DNA from: COE1 sp949066965
GTDB lineage: Bacteria > Bacillota > Clostridia > Lachnospirales > Lachnospiraceae
Reading direction: 5' to 3'
Length of the DNA: 64,000 nt
Assembly: GCA_949066965.1 (NCBI GenBank)
Contig: CARTDA010000008.1
Coordinates: 1-64,000, forward strand
A program made the translations under genes and the position numbers. Within the stretch, counting starts at the first letter, position 1. Each line of letters begins with the position of its first letter. The notes under the pieces were generated by a model. That model saw nothing but the letters and a program-made list of their open reading frames with translations, searched no databases and was not told where the DNA came from. Positions 1-9,142 of this stretch are shown piece by piece.

Positions 1-242
1 CGGAAATTTCTGAAGCCTTATAGAACAAGAGGTTCGAGTTTCCGAGAGCACACTAGAATACTATAGGGTGGAATATTAAAAATGAGAATAGTGAGTGCTT
101 TTTTTGATTTTCTTGTTGAGTAAAAGAGGCAGATAGAGTTGATATTGGTGTTGAGTTCTTTTATGTTTTATATGTAAGAGTTTGGCATACCGCAGTAGAT
201 TGACATTATTTCCTAAGACGAACTATGGAGAATCCATTATTT
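1..242. other. Intergenic region, no gene seen
   Basis: No open frame with a ribosome binding site or recognisable protein was found in either strand. The stretch is AT-rich and carries scattered stops. It is followed directly by repeat A copy 1, so it may be the 3' flank of a gene lying outside the window. Confidence 0.5.
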
Positions 243-402
243 AGGAACTGTAGAAATATAACTGACGCATCTTGACTTGACTATTTCTCCGATTATGCAT
301 GCCAAAAAGCCTCGTCGTAGCCCGCTACGCCTACGTTTTTTGACATACATCCTCGAAGAAATATCCTGCGCAATATGCATCACTTATTTTCCTACAGTTC
401 CT
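243..402. repeat. Repeat family A, copy 1 (long imperfect hairpin)
   Basis: This 160-bp unit begins AGGAACTGTAG and ends CTACAGTTCCT, so its ends are inverted repeats. The two halves are imperfect reverse complements along almost their whole length, meeting in a central TAGCCCGCTA loop region. It is nearly identical to the copy at 36624-36783 and shares ends and internal motifs (TTTCTCCGAT and CTCGAAGAAA) with the copy at 39940-40097. It contains no open frame that could encode a transposase. It could be a MITE-like or REP-like element moved in trans, or a conserved structured RNA. Confidence 0.85.
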
Positions 403-496
403 TACAGGATGTTTACTGACTTCATATAACGTCTGTCTTGTAGAAAGAATTATGTTCCGGAAACAACTGATAAATTATAAATTAAAGGTGATAGAC

Positions 497-1711
497 ATGA
501 ACTGGAAATTTTTGTTAAATCAATGGGTTAGAATACTGCATTGCAATATTTATGTTGTAAACAGAGATTATGAAATTGAAAAAGTTTATGGGGATTTGAT
601 TGCAGAGAGCAGCCCTTTGTATATGGCTCCTGAATTTTTTATGATGCTTGTGGATAGAAAAGTGAAAGAATACCCTGATATTTATTGTGAGTATAATTCA
701 GTTTTGTATGCATCCATGCCTTTTGAATCGAAAAAACTGGTGATTGGTCCCGTCAGCATTATAAAACCAACAAGAGAGCTAGAAAAATTTATGACAGACA
801 CACATTTTGTAAGTAATCGGGTACATCATCAGACTGCTTTTTGCGATATGAAAGTGTTTGGAGCAGGAGTATTGGCACTGTACCACTGTATTTCTGGAAA
901 AGAACTAACCATAGACGAGTTATGGCAGAAAAATGGATTGACTGGGATTGGGATTGGGATTGGAGAAGCCAGAGAGAGCGTGCAAAAAGTGATTTTTCAT
1001 CGTCAAGAAGCAGAACTGCCTCATAATCCTTATGATCAAGAGAAAAGGGAGTTGGACAGCATCCGCCGCGGTGATAAAGAAATGCTACGGCGCAGCCTTC
1101 AGGAGACCTATAGAGGAGAAGTAGGAAGGCTTTCCAATAATGAACTGCGTCAGGCGAAAAATATAGCAATTTGTGTCATTACTCTGGCATCCAGAGCAGC
1201 TATTGATGGAGGGCTGCTTCCAGAAGAAGCGTTTTCTATGGTAGATGGTTACATCCTGAAAATAGAAGAAATGACAAATATTGTAAAAATTGATGCAGCA
1301 ATGCGGCAGGCTGAATATGAATTTGTAGAACAGGTGGGCAGAATTAATGTAAAGAAAGAACGGAATGAACTCATAGAAAAAACGAAAAATTTTATTTTCC
1401 AGAACCTGCATAGTGAAATTGTCATAGGGGAGATTGGACACCAGATAGGAGTGTCTACGACATATTTGTCTGATTTATTTCGGAGGATAGAAGGGATTAC
1501 GATACAGCAGTATATCCGCAGAGAAAAAATCCGGCTAGCTGAGAATCTGCTCCGCTATTCAGAATATGATGTTAAAAGCATAGCTGTTTATCTGGCATTT
1601 TGTTCTCAAAGTCACTTTGGTAAGGTTTATAAGGATCAGACAGGACTTACACCTACGAAATACAGGGAGAAGTTTGGACAGTTTCAAAAAACGAAAATAC
1701 ACGATAATTAG
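497..1711 (+). CDS. AraC-family transcriptional regulator
   Basis: The 404-residue protein ends in an AraC-type double helix-turn-helix of about 100 residues, with the segments IGEIGHQIGVSTTYLSDLF and VKSIAVYLAFCSQSHFGKVY followed by the family ending GLTPTKYREKF. The first 290 residues are a sensor region I cannot assign. The ATG at 497 is chosen over an upstream ATG at 452 because AAAGGTG lies 7 bases before it. The gene is followed on the same strand by a sugar symporter, an HPr-like gene and a beta-galactosidase, so control of that galactoside locus is a reasonable inference. An in-frame triple GGGATT repeat at 944-963 gives a GIGIGIG stretch. Confidence 0.9.
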   Translation: MNWKFLLNQWVRILHCNIYVVNRDYEIEKVYGDLIAESSPLYMAPEFFMMLVDRKVKEYPDIYCEYNSVLYASMPFESKKLVIGPVSIIKPTRELEKFMTDTHFVSNRVHHQTAFCDMKVFGAGVLALYHCISGKELTIDELWQKNGLTGIGIGIGEARESVQKVIFHRQEAELPHNPYDQEKRELDSIRRGDKEMLRRSLQETYRGEVGRLSNNELRQAKNIAICVITLASRAAIDGGLLPEEAFSMVDGYILKIEEMTNIVKIDAAMRQAEYEFVEQVGRINVKKERNELIEKTKNFIFQNLHSEIVIGEIGHQIGVSTTYLSDLFRRIEGITIQQYIRREKIRLAENLLRYSEYDVKSIAVYLAFCSQSHFGKVYKDQTGLTPTKYREKFGQFQKTKIHDN

Positions 1712-1811
1712 TAAAAATACACGATATAACAAGGGCGCTTCCCAGGTTATACTGATAACATAAAAAAACAGCCGGACATATATGGCTGCAAAAAGACTGG
1801 GAGGTATCAGT

Positions 1812-2881
1812 ATGTTATTCAAAAATTTTACTAACGAAAATGCATCCGAAAAAATCACTGTAAAAGAACGGCTGGCTTATGGATGCGGAGATTTTTCAAG
1901 TAATATTATGTATTCTGCTGTAGCAGCATTTCTAATGTTTTACTACACAGACTATGTAGGGGTTGCGGCGGCAGCTGTGGGAGTGATTATGGCGTGTTCC
2001 AGGGTGTTTGATGGAATCAGTGATCTGATTATGGGAGTGATTATTGATAAGACAAAGTCACCTTTTGGAAAGGCACGGATATGGATATTGCGTTTAGTAA
2101 TCCCCTATGCTGTAGGTACAGTTCTTCTGTTTGCAGTGCCTGTAGGGTGGAGTGAAACGGCAAAGCTGGTATACATATTTTTCAGTTATAATATTGCTTT
2201 TACCGTTCTCTTTACAGGGATTAACCTCCCATATGCCACATTGACAGCAATGATGACACAGGATCAATATGAACGTTCTGTCGTTCGGCAGAAGTTTATT
2301 ACACGAAAGAGATTTTAGGAAACCCGGATTTGGTTGGTACATTTTCTGTAGCATTCCAAGCCACACAGATTGTTTGCATGTTTTTTATCGCCTGGTTTGT
2401 AAAGCGTTTTGGAAAAAGAAATGTTTTGATGGCAGGATCAGTGATATTTATCATTGGTTATGCAATCATGGGAATCGGTGCAGAAAATTTAGTTATACTT
2501 CTGGCTGGATGTATGCTTAGGGGTGTTGGAAATGCTGGGATTTCGGCATGTATATTCGCAATGGTCACAGATACGATTGAGTATGGAGAATGGAAAACTG
2601 GAATACGGACAGAGGGGCTGATCAACAGTGCAGCAAGTTTTGGGCAGAAGATTGGGAATGGTATCAGTCTGCTGTTGGTAGGAGCTGTTTTATCAATCGG
2701 AGGATATGTGGGTACTGCTGCGTCGCAGCCGGCAAGCGCATTTACTGCAATCCGCTCATGTTACATTTATATTCCGATTATCCTTACCGTTATTCAGATT
2801 ATTGTACTTACATTCTACCATCTGGACAGGGAATATGATTCTATTCTGGCTGATCTTAAGAACCGCCGTATCTCAAAATAA
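1812..2881 (+). pseudogene. GPH-family sugar:cation symporter, internally deleted
   Basis: Two open frames together match one transporter of the glycoside-pentoside-hexuronide family. The first (1812-2318, GGGAGG before the ATG) holds the N-terminal helices with the GDFSSN and DGISDLIMG motifs and stops after MTQDQYERSVVR. The second, in another frame, resumes at EILGNPDLVGTFSV (about 2310) and runs to 2881 with the C-terminal helices. Joined, they give about 360 residues against the usual 450-460, so roughly 90-100 residues (middle helices and central loop) are lost and the frame shifts near 2285-2300. A functional transporter is unlikely. Known members carry galactosides, melibiose or xylosides, which fits the GH42 gene downstream. 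Confidence 0.85.
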
Positions 2882-2899
2882 AAAAGGAGGAAATAAATT

Positions 2900-3130
2900 A
2901 TGAATTGCAAAGTAGCATTAAAGAGTGTAAATGACGTGAAGGCATTTGTGAATATAACTTTCAGGGCTGAAAAGGATGTGGATATCCATTGCGGAAAATA
3001 TCATATTGATGGGAAATCTATTATGGGTATTTTTAGTCTGGAGTTGGACAAACCGATTGAAGTGGAACTGGATGACCACGATGCAGAAAAATTACTTGGA
3101 GAGCTTCAGAGGTTTATTGTAGAAAAATAA
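2900..3130 (+). CDS. HPr-like protein lacking the active-site histidine
   Basis: This 76-residue protein has the HPr fold signature around the regulatory serine (GKSIMGIFSLEL), matching the KSIMG segment around Ser46 of Firmicute HPr. The N-terminal segment that should read GxHARPA instead reads SVNDVKAF, so His15 is absent and PTS phosphotransfer is not possible. That is the state seen in Crh, the catabolite-repression HPr paralogue, though this is not an orthology claim. A strong AAGGAGG precedes the ATG. It sits between the broken symporter and the beta-galactosidase, apparently in one transcript. A paralogue lies at 62976-63206. Its role as a Ser-phosphorylated CcpA partner is inferred. 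Confidence 0.75.
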   Translation: MNCKVALKSVNDVKAFVNITFRAEKDVDIHCGKYHIDGKSIMGIFSLELDKPIEVELDDHDAEKLLGELQRFIVEK

Positions 3131-3154
3131 ATGTAGCAAGTTTAGGAGGAAGTG

Positions 3155-5092
3155 ATGAAGGAAATCTTATTTGGGGCAGCATACTATGATGAGTATATGC
3201 CTTGTGAACGGTTAAGAGAAGATATACAGATGATGAAGAAAGCCGGCATCAATACAGTCAGGATTGCAGAATCTACCTGGAGTACCTGTGAGCCGCAGGA
3301 AGGGGTTTTTGATTTTTCCCATGTGGAAAAAGTAATAGATGCAATGGAAGAAGCTGGCATCCATGTAATTATCGGAACGCCTACCTATGCAATTCCTACA
3401 TGGATGGTGAAATCCCATCCGGATGTACTTGCAGAAACAGTAAATGGCCGTGGAATTTACGGAGCCCGTCAAATTATGGATATCACGCATCCGGTTTTCC
3501 GGTTTTATGCAGAAAGAGTAATCCGGGAATTGATGAAGTGTACCGCCCACAGAAGCTGTGTAATTGGTTATCAGGTGGATAACGAAACAAAGCATTATGG
3601 GACAGCAGGAAGGAATGTGCAGGAGAAGTTTGTGAAATATCTCCGGGAAAAATTTCAGGATAACCTGGATTCCATGAATGCAGAGTTTGGACTTGATTAC
3701 TGGAGCAACCGTATCAATGCATGGGAAGATTTCCCGGATGTCAGGGGAACCATTAACGGAAGCCTTGGGGCAGAATTCGAAAAGTTTCAGAGAACATTGG
3801 TAGATGATTTTTTGGGCTGGCAGTCAGGTATTGTGAAAGAATACAAGAGGGATGATCAGTTTGTGACACATAATTTTGACTTTGAATGGAGGGGATACTC
3901 TTTTGGGGTACAGCCAAATGTGAACCACTATCATGCCTCCAGAAGCCTGACGATTGTAGGCGTAGATATTTACCATCCAACGCAGGATGATCTGACAGGA
4001 ATGGAGATTGCTTTTGGGGGCGATATGGTGAGATCCTTGAAGCAGGATAATTATCTGGTTCTGGAAACGGAGGCACAGGGATTTCCGGGATGGCTGCCAT
4101 ATAAGGGCCAGCTTCGGCTGCAAGCCTACAGTCATATCGCTTCCGGAGCAAACAGTGTGATGTACTGGCATTGGCATTCCCTGCATAATGCCCGTGAAAC
4201 ATACTGGAAGGGGCTGTTAAGCCATGATTTCCAGGAGAATGACATTTATTTGGAAGCATGTGTGATTGGAAAAGAACTATGGGAAATAGGGAGTCATCTG
4301 GTCAATCTGAAAAAGAAAAATGAAGCAGCAGTTCTGGTAAGTAATGAAACATTGACTGCATTGAAATGGTTCGGCATTGATGCAACAGAATCTGATAAAG
4401 GGAAAGTAGCTTATAATGATGTGGTCAGGTGGATTTATGATACACTTTACGGAATGAATGTTGAGTGTGATTTTATATGGCCAGAATCCGAAGATTTCGG
4501 GCAGTATAAAATGATTGTTGTTCCGGCGCTTTATGCTGCACCAGACAGGTTGCTGGAAAAGCTGAACCGTTATGTGGAAAATGGAGGATGTCTGGTAGCA
4601 ACATTTAAGACAGGATTTGCAAATGAGAATGTAAAAGTAAGCCATGAGGTGCAGCCGCGTATTTTGAGAAACTGTCTGGGTGTAAAATATCATCTGTTTA
4701 CATTCCCTAAAAAGGTAATGCTGAGGGGAGATATGGTAGAAGGGACAGATAACAGGGAAGCAAAAGTTTTTATGGAGCTTTTAACGTTAGATGGTGCAGA
4801 GGCTTTGGCTTATTATGAGCATTATAATTGGAATGGATATGCGGCAGTGACCAGAAATCATTTTGCAGAGGGATATGCATATTATATCGGGTGTATGATG
4901 GATCAGGAGCTTCTGAAACGGATTCTTATTAAAGCATTGGAAGATGCAGGTATAAAAAATATTGTGAAAGAAGAGTTCCCTGTTATTGTACGTAAAGGAA
5001 TAAATGATTTTGGAAAGAGCGTATGGTTCTATCTGAATTATGGTAACAAAGCGATACATACATTTTGGCGGGTGTGCTGTGTTTCACGATGA
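3155..5092 (+). CDS. GH42 beta-galactosidase, C-terminus altered
   Basis: The 645-residue protein is a glycoside hydrolase family 42 enzyme that releases terminal beta-galactose, probably in the cytoplasm because no signal peptide is present. The barrel starts LFGAAYYDEYMP; the acid/base glutamate is in GYQVDNETKHYG (about residue 144) and the likely nucleophile in YLVLETEAQGF (about 304). The trimerisation domain and part of the C-terminal beta domain follow. The end, NYGNKAIHTFWRVCCVSR, departs from the family, which normally continues another 20-40 residues. The break at about 5065 borders mobile-element scraps. AGGAGG at 3144-3149 favours the ATG at 3155. It is probably cotranscribed with the preceding genes; activity is uncertain. 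Confidence 0.88.
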   Translation: MKEILFGAAYYDEYMPCERLREDIQMMKKAGINTVRIAESTWSTCEPQEGVFDFSHVEKVIDAMEEAGIHVIIGTPTYAIPTWMVKSHPDVLAETVNGRGIYGARQIMDITHPVFRFYAERVIRELMKCTAHRSCVIGYQVDNETKHYGTAGRNVQEKFVKYLREKFQDNLDSMNAEFGLDYWSNRINAWEDFPDVRGTINGSLGAEFEKFQRTLVDDFLGWQSGIVKEYKRDDQFVTHNFDFEWRGYSFGVQPNVNHYHASRSLTIVGVDIYHPTQDDLTGMEIAFGGDMVRSLKQDNYLVLETEAQGFPGWLPYKGQLRLQAYSHIASGANSVMYWHWHSLHNARETYWKGLLSHDFQENDIYLEACVIGKELWEIGSHLVNLKKKNEAAVLVSNETLTALKWFGIDATESDKGKVAYNDVVRWIYDTLYGMNVECDFIWPESEDFGQYKMIVVPALYAAPDRLLEKLNRYVENGGCLVATFKTGFANENVKVSHEVQPRILRNCLGVKYHLFTFPKKVMLRGDMVEGTDNREAKVFMELLTLDGAEALAYYEHYNWNGYAAVTRNHFAEGYAYYIGCMMDQELLKRILIKALEDAGIKNIVKEEFPVIVRKGINDFGKSVWFYLNYGNKAIHTFWRVCCVSR

Positions 5093-5191
5093 ATGTGGAT
5101 TGCAGTGTACCCGCTGATTTTGTCTTTATCTGATAAAATGCAGTCCATTTATCCAGAAAAGGCAAATCTAAACAAACATAAAGAATGACTC

Positions 5192-5239
5192 ACACCCGAT
5201 AAAAGCAGCCAGGACGGCTGCATTATGCTGGGTGTTTTC
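5192..5239 (+). terminator. Two-part hairpin with T-run after the GH42 gene
   Basis: ACACCC (5192) pairs with GGGTGT (5230), enclosing GCAGCC/GGCTGC (5205-5221), followed by TTTT. This fits an intrinsic terminator and lies in the junction between the truncated GH42 gene and element remnants. Confidence 0.6.
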
Positions 5240-5400
5240 TATTGTTCAGAGAAAGGGCATGCCACCCGACGGGACAGTCTGCAGGGTTTTCCCAATGGGA
5301 GGCGCCGGCAGTCTGCCAGGGGAGCCGGAACGAAATGCTGTCTCCAGAAAAGGGGATACCGTCCATGGCTTATGCCAGAAGGCAGCAGTGAAAGCCCTCG
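5240..5400. other. Junction region, no intact gene
   Basis: Together with 5093-5191 this stretch contains only out-of-phase open frames and no credible start. It looks like scrambled element DNA connecting the cut GH42 gene to the recombinase remnant. Confidence 0.4.
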
Positions 5401-5843
5401 GAAATCAAAAGCACCCGCAAGACCGCGCCGGAAGAACAGCACATTTTTGAGGGTGCAATCCCCGCCATTGTGGACGATGAAACATGGAGAACCGTACAGA
5501 AGATACGGGAAACCGTGCGCCGCGCCCCTGAGCGGCAGAACGCCCCCAATCGCTTGACCGGGCTTTTATACTGCGCCGACTGCGGCTCAAAGTTGACACA
5601 CCGATACAACCTTGTGCAAGGGAAATCCCGGAGGAACAGGAAGCCGAGGAAAAGCGGCTTGCACATAACCGGGAGTGGCAAAAGGAATGGCGGGAGAAAC
5701 GAAAAGCCAGCGAGCCGGAGAAGCCGCCCAAGCAGAAATCCATAAAGGAGATTATGGCGATTGAAAAGACCGGGGCAGACCTCACGCCGGAGGAAAAGGA
5801 ACGGCTTGCGGCATACCGCCAGAAGAAAGCCGACCAATTATAG
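5401..5843 (+). pseudogene. Serine recombinase fragment fused to an unrelated element-protein tail
   Basis: One frame (5401-5630) reads KSTRKTAPEEQHIFEGAIP then DDETWRTVQK and GLLYCADCGSKLTHRYN, the zinc-ribbon/DUF4368-type C-terminal part of large serine recombinases found on Clostridia conjugative transposons. After LVQGK homology jumps to a second frame (5622-5843) that ends IEKTGADLTPEEKERL and a final ADQL before a stop, a charged helical tail perhaps from a relaxase-type mobilisation protein. No catalytic serine domain is present. This is a deletion joint within an ancient integrative element and encodes nothing functional. Confidence 0.7.
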
Positions 5844-5845
5844 GT

Positions 5846-6466
5846 GTGGCAATAATGATACTATTGACGGCAACAAAAGTAGTGCCGTCCTCAAATATTG
5901 CGAGTTATTCTGTGTTTGTTGGGATTGCGTTTTTCTTCATTGTGGAAGCGGTTTCCAAAACACCGAATGCCGAATCGGGGTTGCGTTTTAATACGATTGT
6001 GGAGGATATTAAAAAGCCGGGTGTAATCGCATGGGCATTGGTGCCATGCTTTAGTGGCATTGTAACGATTGTTGTGGGAAATTTGATTTTCAGTGGGGAA
6101 TTTGTTGACCATGTACTCGGACGGACGAGTTCTATCCTATCCTTTGACAAGACATTACTACTGATAATACAGTTTATCCTTGCGGGATTTGGCGAAGAAA
6201 TTGCACTTCGCGGCTTCTTTTTCGGAGAAACCTCAAAGTTATTTCCGGCTTGGATATGTGCGGTTGTATCGTCCATTATTTTTGCCGCAGGGCATATTGC
6301 ACCGGGAAACGTTGGCGTTGTGATTTTTGACATTTCCAATGTGTTTATTGACAGCTTGATTTTCTCGATGATTTATCATAAATCGGGTAATTGCGTTATC
6401 AGTACGTTTTCGCACATTCTTGGAAACGTGATATCCTTTATTGTCCTGTTCGGCTTTTTTAGGTAA
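5846..6466 (+). CDS. CPBP-family intramembrane metalloprotease (possibly N-truncated)
   Basis: This is a hydrophobic protein of about 206 residues with the three CPBP (CAAX protease/Abi) motifs: GEEIALRGF (EExxxR), FAAGHIA, and SHILGN. These supply the glutamates, histidine and asparagine of the membrane active site. The family includes bacteriocin-immunity and processing proteases as well as many members of unknown role. The first codon (GTG 5846) lies directly after the stop of the recombinase scrap and has no convincing ribosome binding site; ATG 5855 is an alternative. The start of the original gene may therefore have been lost when the element fragments joined. Its substrate is unknown. 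Confidence 0.75.
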   Translation: MAIMILLTATKVVPSSNIASYSVFVGIAFFFIVEAVSKTPNAESGLRFNTIVEDIKKPGVIAWALVPCFSGIVTIVVGNLIFSGEFVDHVLGRTSSILSFDKTLLLIIQFILAGFGEEIALRGFFFGETSKLFPAWICAVVSSIIFAAGHIAPGNVGVVIFDISNVFIDSLIFSMIYHKSGNCVISTFSHILGNVISFIVLFGFFR

Positions 6467-6484
6467 GAAATGAGGATAAATGAT

Positions 6485-6688
6485 ATGGAAAATATGAATG
6501 CTTTTAGCCGAAATCCTGCGTTCCTTAATCTATATAGGGATACTCGCAATTTTTTTAATGTGAGTTTGCTAATTGTTACCTTGTTGGTTATTGTGCTTCT
6601 ACATTTACAAATAGTAAATGTAGAAGAAGATTTTTTGCTAACAACATTTGGAGATGATTATTTGGCATATAAGAAAAAAGGTATGTAG
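6485..6688 (+). pseudogene. Isoprenylcysteine methyltransferase-like fragment
   Basis: The 67-residue frame keeps the AFSRNPAF motif and the ending VEEDFLLTTFGDDYLAYKK, both typical of the C-terminal part of ICMT/PEMT-type membrane methyltransferases, joined by a poorly matching hydrophobic middle. Full members are about 180-200 residues, so most of the protein and probably part of the core are missing. It starts 18 bases after the CPBP gene, with GAGG at 6472. It is probably non-functional. Confidence 0.55.
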
Positions 6689-6839
6689 ATATATAGGTCG
6701 AAAGAGATAAACAGATTCCCGTTTGTAGGGAAGAACAAATACATCATCAAAGAGCCAGACGCACAGACGCAGAGCCGACAAACTTGTGAGAAATCACAAC
6801 TTGTCATGAAAATCGCAGATGCAGACATGCGCGGATAGT

Positions 6840-7168
6840 TCAGTTTGAGATATTTAATCTGTTCCTGTGCGATTTTTGGCGGCTCTGTGCGGTCAGCTCC
6901 TGATACTCCGCTTTCAGCTTGTCGATGTTCAAGCCTTTTAAGGGGATGCCCGCCTGCTCCAGCATACGCCTTGCGCCGCCATAAAGGATGATCTGGCTCT
7001 CATGCTTACGGAAATAAGCGTCAGGGTTTTTGGACTTCTTATAGGCGGTATGAATTCCGCTCCCGTTTCAGTTCAATCCATTCTTTGATGCGCTCCTTCG
7101 TGTATTCCCTTCCGAGTGACTTGATGCTGCCACGCACAAAACGGTCTTTTTCCTCTACTCTGTTGCCA
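6840..7168 (-). pseudogene. Relaxase (mobilisation nuclease) C-terminal remnant
   Basis: Read on the minus strand, the DNA encodes VRGSIKSLGREYTKERIKEW, then after a frame change near 7045 the segments KNPDAYFRKHESQ, LYGGARRMLEQAG and LNIDKLKAEYQELTAQ, ending at a stop complementary to 6840-6842. These segments resemble the helical C-terminal part of relaxases from mobilisable elements of gut Clostridia. No catalytic N-terminal domain remains in the window. With the recombinase scrap it shows that an integrative element once occupied this place. Confidence 0.6.
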
Positions 7169-7292
7169 ACTTTTGTTCTAACATATATAATCATATTTGT
7201 GAATTTTGGAAAAGAGAGTAAAAATGATATGGATAAATTATATGTAAAGAAGCCAACGAATGGGTATGTGGGAAAAAGAAAGGAGCAGGATT

Positions 7293-7976
7293 ATGAGTAA
7301 TATATTATTGCTGGAAGATGATTTAAGCCTGATTAACGGCCTTTCCTTCGCACTCCGCAAGGGCGGCTATGGTTTGGAAGTGGCAAGGACGATAAAAGAA
7401 GTGAATACTGTCTGGGCAGAGGGGAAGTATGACTTGTTAATCTTAGATGTTTCACTTCCTGACGGTTCTGGTTTTGAAATATGCGAAAAAGTCCGCCAGA
7501 CTTCAAAAGTTCCTATTATTTTTCTGACAGCATCAGATGAGGAAGTCAATATTATTATGGGACTGGATATGGGTGGTGATGACTATATTACAAAACCTTT
7601 TAAATTGGGAGTGCTGTTATCCCGGATCAATGCGCTGTTAAGGCGTGCAGGTGATTTTAGCCAGACAGAAACAGAAATTCATTCCAATGGTTTCAAGGCG
7701 ATTTTGACACAAGGAAAGGTTTATAAAAATGGAGAGCTTTTGGATTTGACGGCAGGAGAGTATAAGCTGCTGTGTCTGTTTATGCAAAATCCGGGTACAG
7801 TGCTTTCTAAAGAGCAGATTTTAGAAAACCTGTGGGATAATGAAGGAAATTATATAGATAACAATACGCTGAATGTCTATATCCGCAGACTGCGGACAAA
7901 AGTTGAGGACAATCCCAGCGATCCGCAAATGATTTTGACTGTAAGACGTATGGGATATAAATGGAATATTACTTGA
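7293..7976 (+). CDS. OmpR/PhoB-family response regulator
   Basis: The 227-residue protein has a receiver domain (acidic pair at residues 9-10, phospho-acceptor Asp52 in LLILDVSLPDGSG, Lys in YITKPF) and a C-terminal winged helix ending in the family RRMGYKW segment. It is the partner of the kinase encoded 12 bases downstream. AAAGGAG at 7279-7285 sets the start at ATG 7293 rather than 7260. With the ABC genes that follow it forms a sensor-transporter cassette of the kind used against peptide antibiotics or cell-envelope stress. That function is inferred from arrangement only. Confidence 0.93.
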   Translation: MSNILLLEDDLSLINGLSFALRKGGYGLEVARTIKEVNTVWAEGKYDLLILDVSLPDGSGFEICEKVRQTSKVPIIFLTASDEEVNIIMGLDMGGDDYITKPFKLGVLLSRINALLRRAGDFSQTETEIHSNGFKAILTQGKVYKNGELLDLTAGEYKLLCLFMQNPGTVLSKEQILENLWDNEGNYIDNNTLNVYIRRLRTKVEDNPSDPQMILTVRRMGYKWNIT

Positions 7977-7988
7977 TGGGGTATTTTT

Positions 7989-9044
7989 ATGAGAATATTT
8001 ACAAACAAAAGTATTAAGGCATTATTTATCGGAATGTCCCTGTTTCTATTTTGCAATACGATTCTGTCACAAGTTATCTTGTGGAGATTTCACGGAAACT
8101 GCCAGATTGCACTCTTTATTCTTTCTCTGTTTATGGGATGTGGGATTTTGTTTCTTAGCTTATGCTACTTTCATAAGCAGGATAAAATCATGGAAACGGC
8201 AGTGGCAGAAATAGATGATTACCTTATAGGAGATACGGATGCCCGCATTGAATGTGATGATGAGGGTGAAATGTACAAGCTTTTCCATTCGGTTAATACG
8301 TTGGTGTCGGTATTGAACGCACATATAGAGAACGAGTTTCGGACAAAGGAATTTCTGAAGGATACCATATCGGATATTTCCCACCAGTTGAAAACACCGC
8401 TTGCTGCTCTTAATATTTATAATGGTATTTTACAAAGTGAAACAGAAAATCTTCCGGACTTAAAGGAATTTACCATTTTGTCAGAGCAGGAACTTGACCG
8501 CATCGAAGCGTTGGTACAAAACCTGCTGAAAATTACAAGATTAGATGCCGGAGCGATTATACTTGAGAAAAATTTTGAGAATGTGTCTGACATGATGCAT
8601 GATATTGAACAGCATTTTGCATATCGTGCAAAACAGGAGCAGAAAGAGCTTAGCCTTTGCGGAGATGATGATATTATGCTTTTTTGTGACCGTGAATGGA
8701 TGATAGAAGCGGTCAGCAACCTTGTAAAAAATGCTTTTGACCATACGGATGCAGGAAAGCATATCTGTGTTGAATGGAAACAGATGTCGGATATGTTACA
8801 GATTGTAGTGGAAGATAATGGGTGTGGCATACATTCCGAGGATGTCTATCATATTTTTAAGCGTTTTTACCGCAGCCGTTTTTCTAAAGATACACAGGGG
8901 ATCGGACTTGGACTGCCTCTGGCAAAGACGATTGTTGAACTGCATGGCGGCAATATGAAAGTAGACAGTGTTTTGGGAAAAGGGAGCGCTTTTATTATCA
9001 ATTTGTTTGGTTTGAAGGAAAACATTACAAAATTGTCGGTTTAG
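7989..9044 (+). CDS. Sensor histidine kinase, short-loop membrane type
   Basis: This 351-residue kinase has two N-terminal membrane helices (about residues 10-30 and 40-60) separated by only about ten residues. It then has a HAMP-like linker, the dimerisation/phosphorylation helix with His132 in ISDISHQLKTP, and an ATPase domain with N box (LVKNAFDH), G1 (VEDNGCGI) and G2 (GIGLGLPLAKTI). The minimal outer loop resembles intramembrane-sensing kinases that work with ABC transporters in antimicrobial peptide resistance. It follows the response regulator and precedes the ABC transporter genes. Confidence 0.92.
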   Translation: MRIFTNKSIKALFIGMSLFLFCNTILSQVILWRFHGNCQIALFILSLFMGCGILFLSLCYFHKQDKIMETAVAEIDDYLIGDTDARIECDDEGEMYKLFHSVNTLVSVLNAHIENEFRTKEFLKDTISDISHQLKTPLAALNIYNGILQSETENLPDLKEFTILSEQELDRIEALVQNLLKITRLDAGAIILEKNFENVSDMMHDIEQHFAYRAKQEQKELSLCGDDDIMLFCDREWMIEAVSNLVKNAFDHTDAGKHICVEWKQMSDMLQIVVEDNGCGIHSEDVYHIFKRFYRSRFSKDTQGIGLGLPLAKTIVELHGGNMKVDSVLGKGSAFIINLFGLKENITKLSV

Positions 9045-9142
9045 AGAAATATCAGAGTAAGGATTGGGTGTTATACTTCTTTGCGGAAGGAGGAATAACA
9101 CCCATGACTTTATCAGATCAAAAAAGTAACAGGAGGCATAGC

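Noticed and set aside
7085..7292. 71-codon frame before the response regulator
   Set aside because: It overlaps the relaxase remnant in the opposite strand and has no start signal; a shadow frame.
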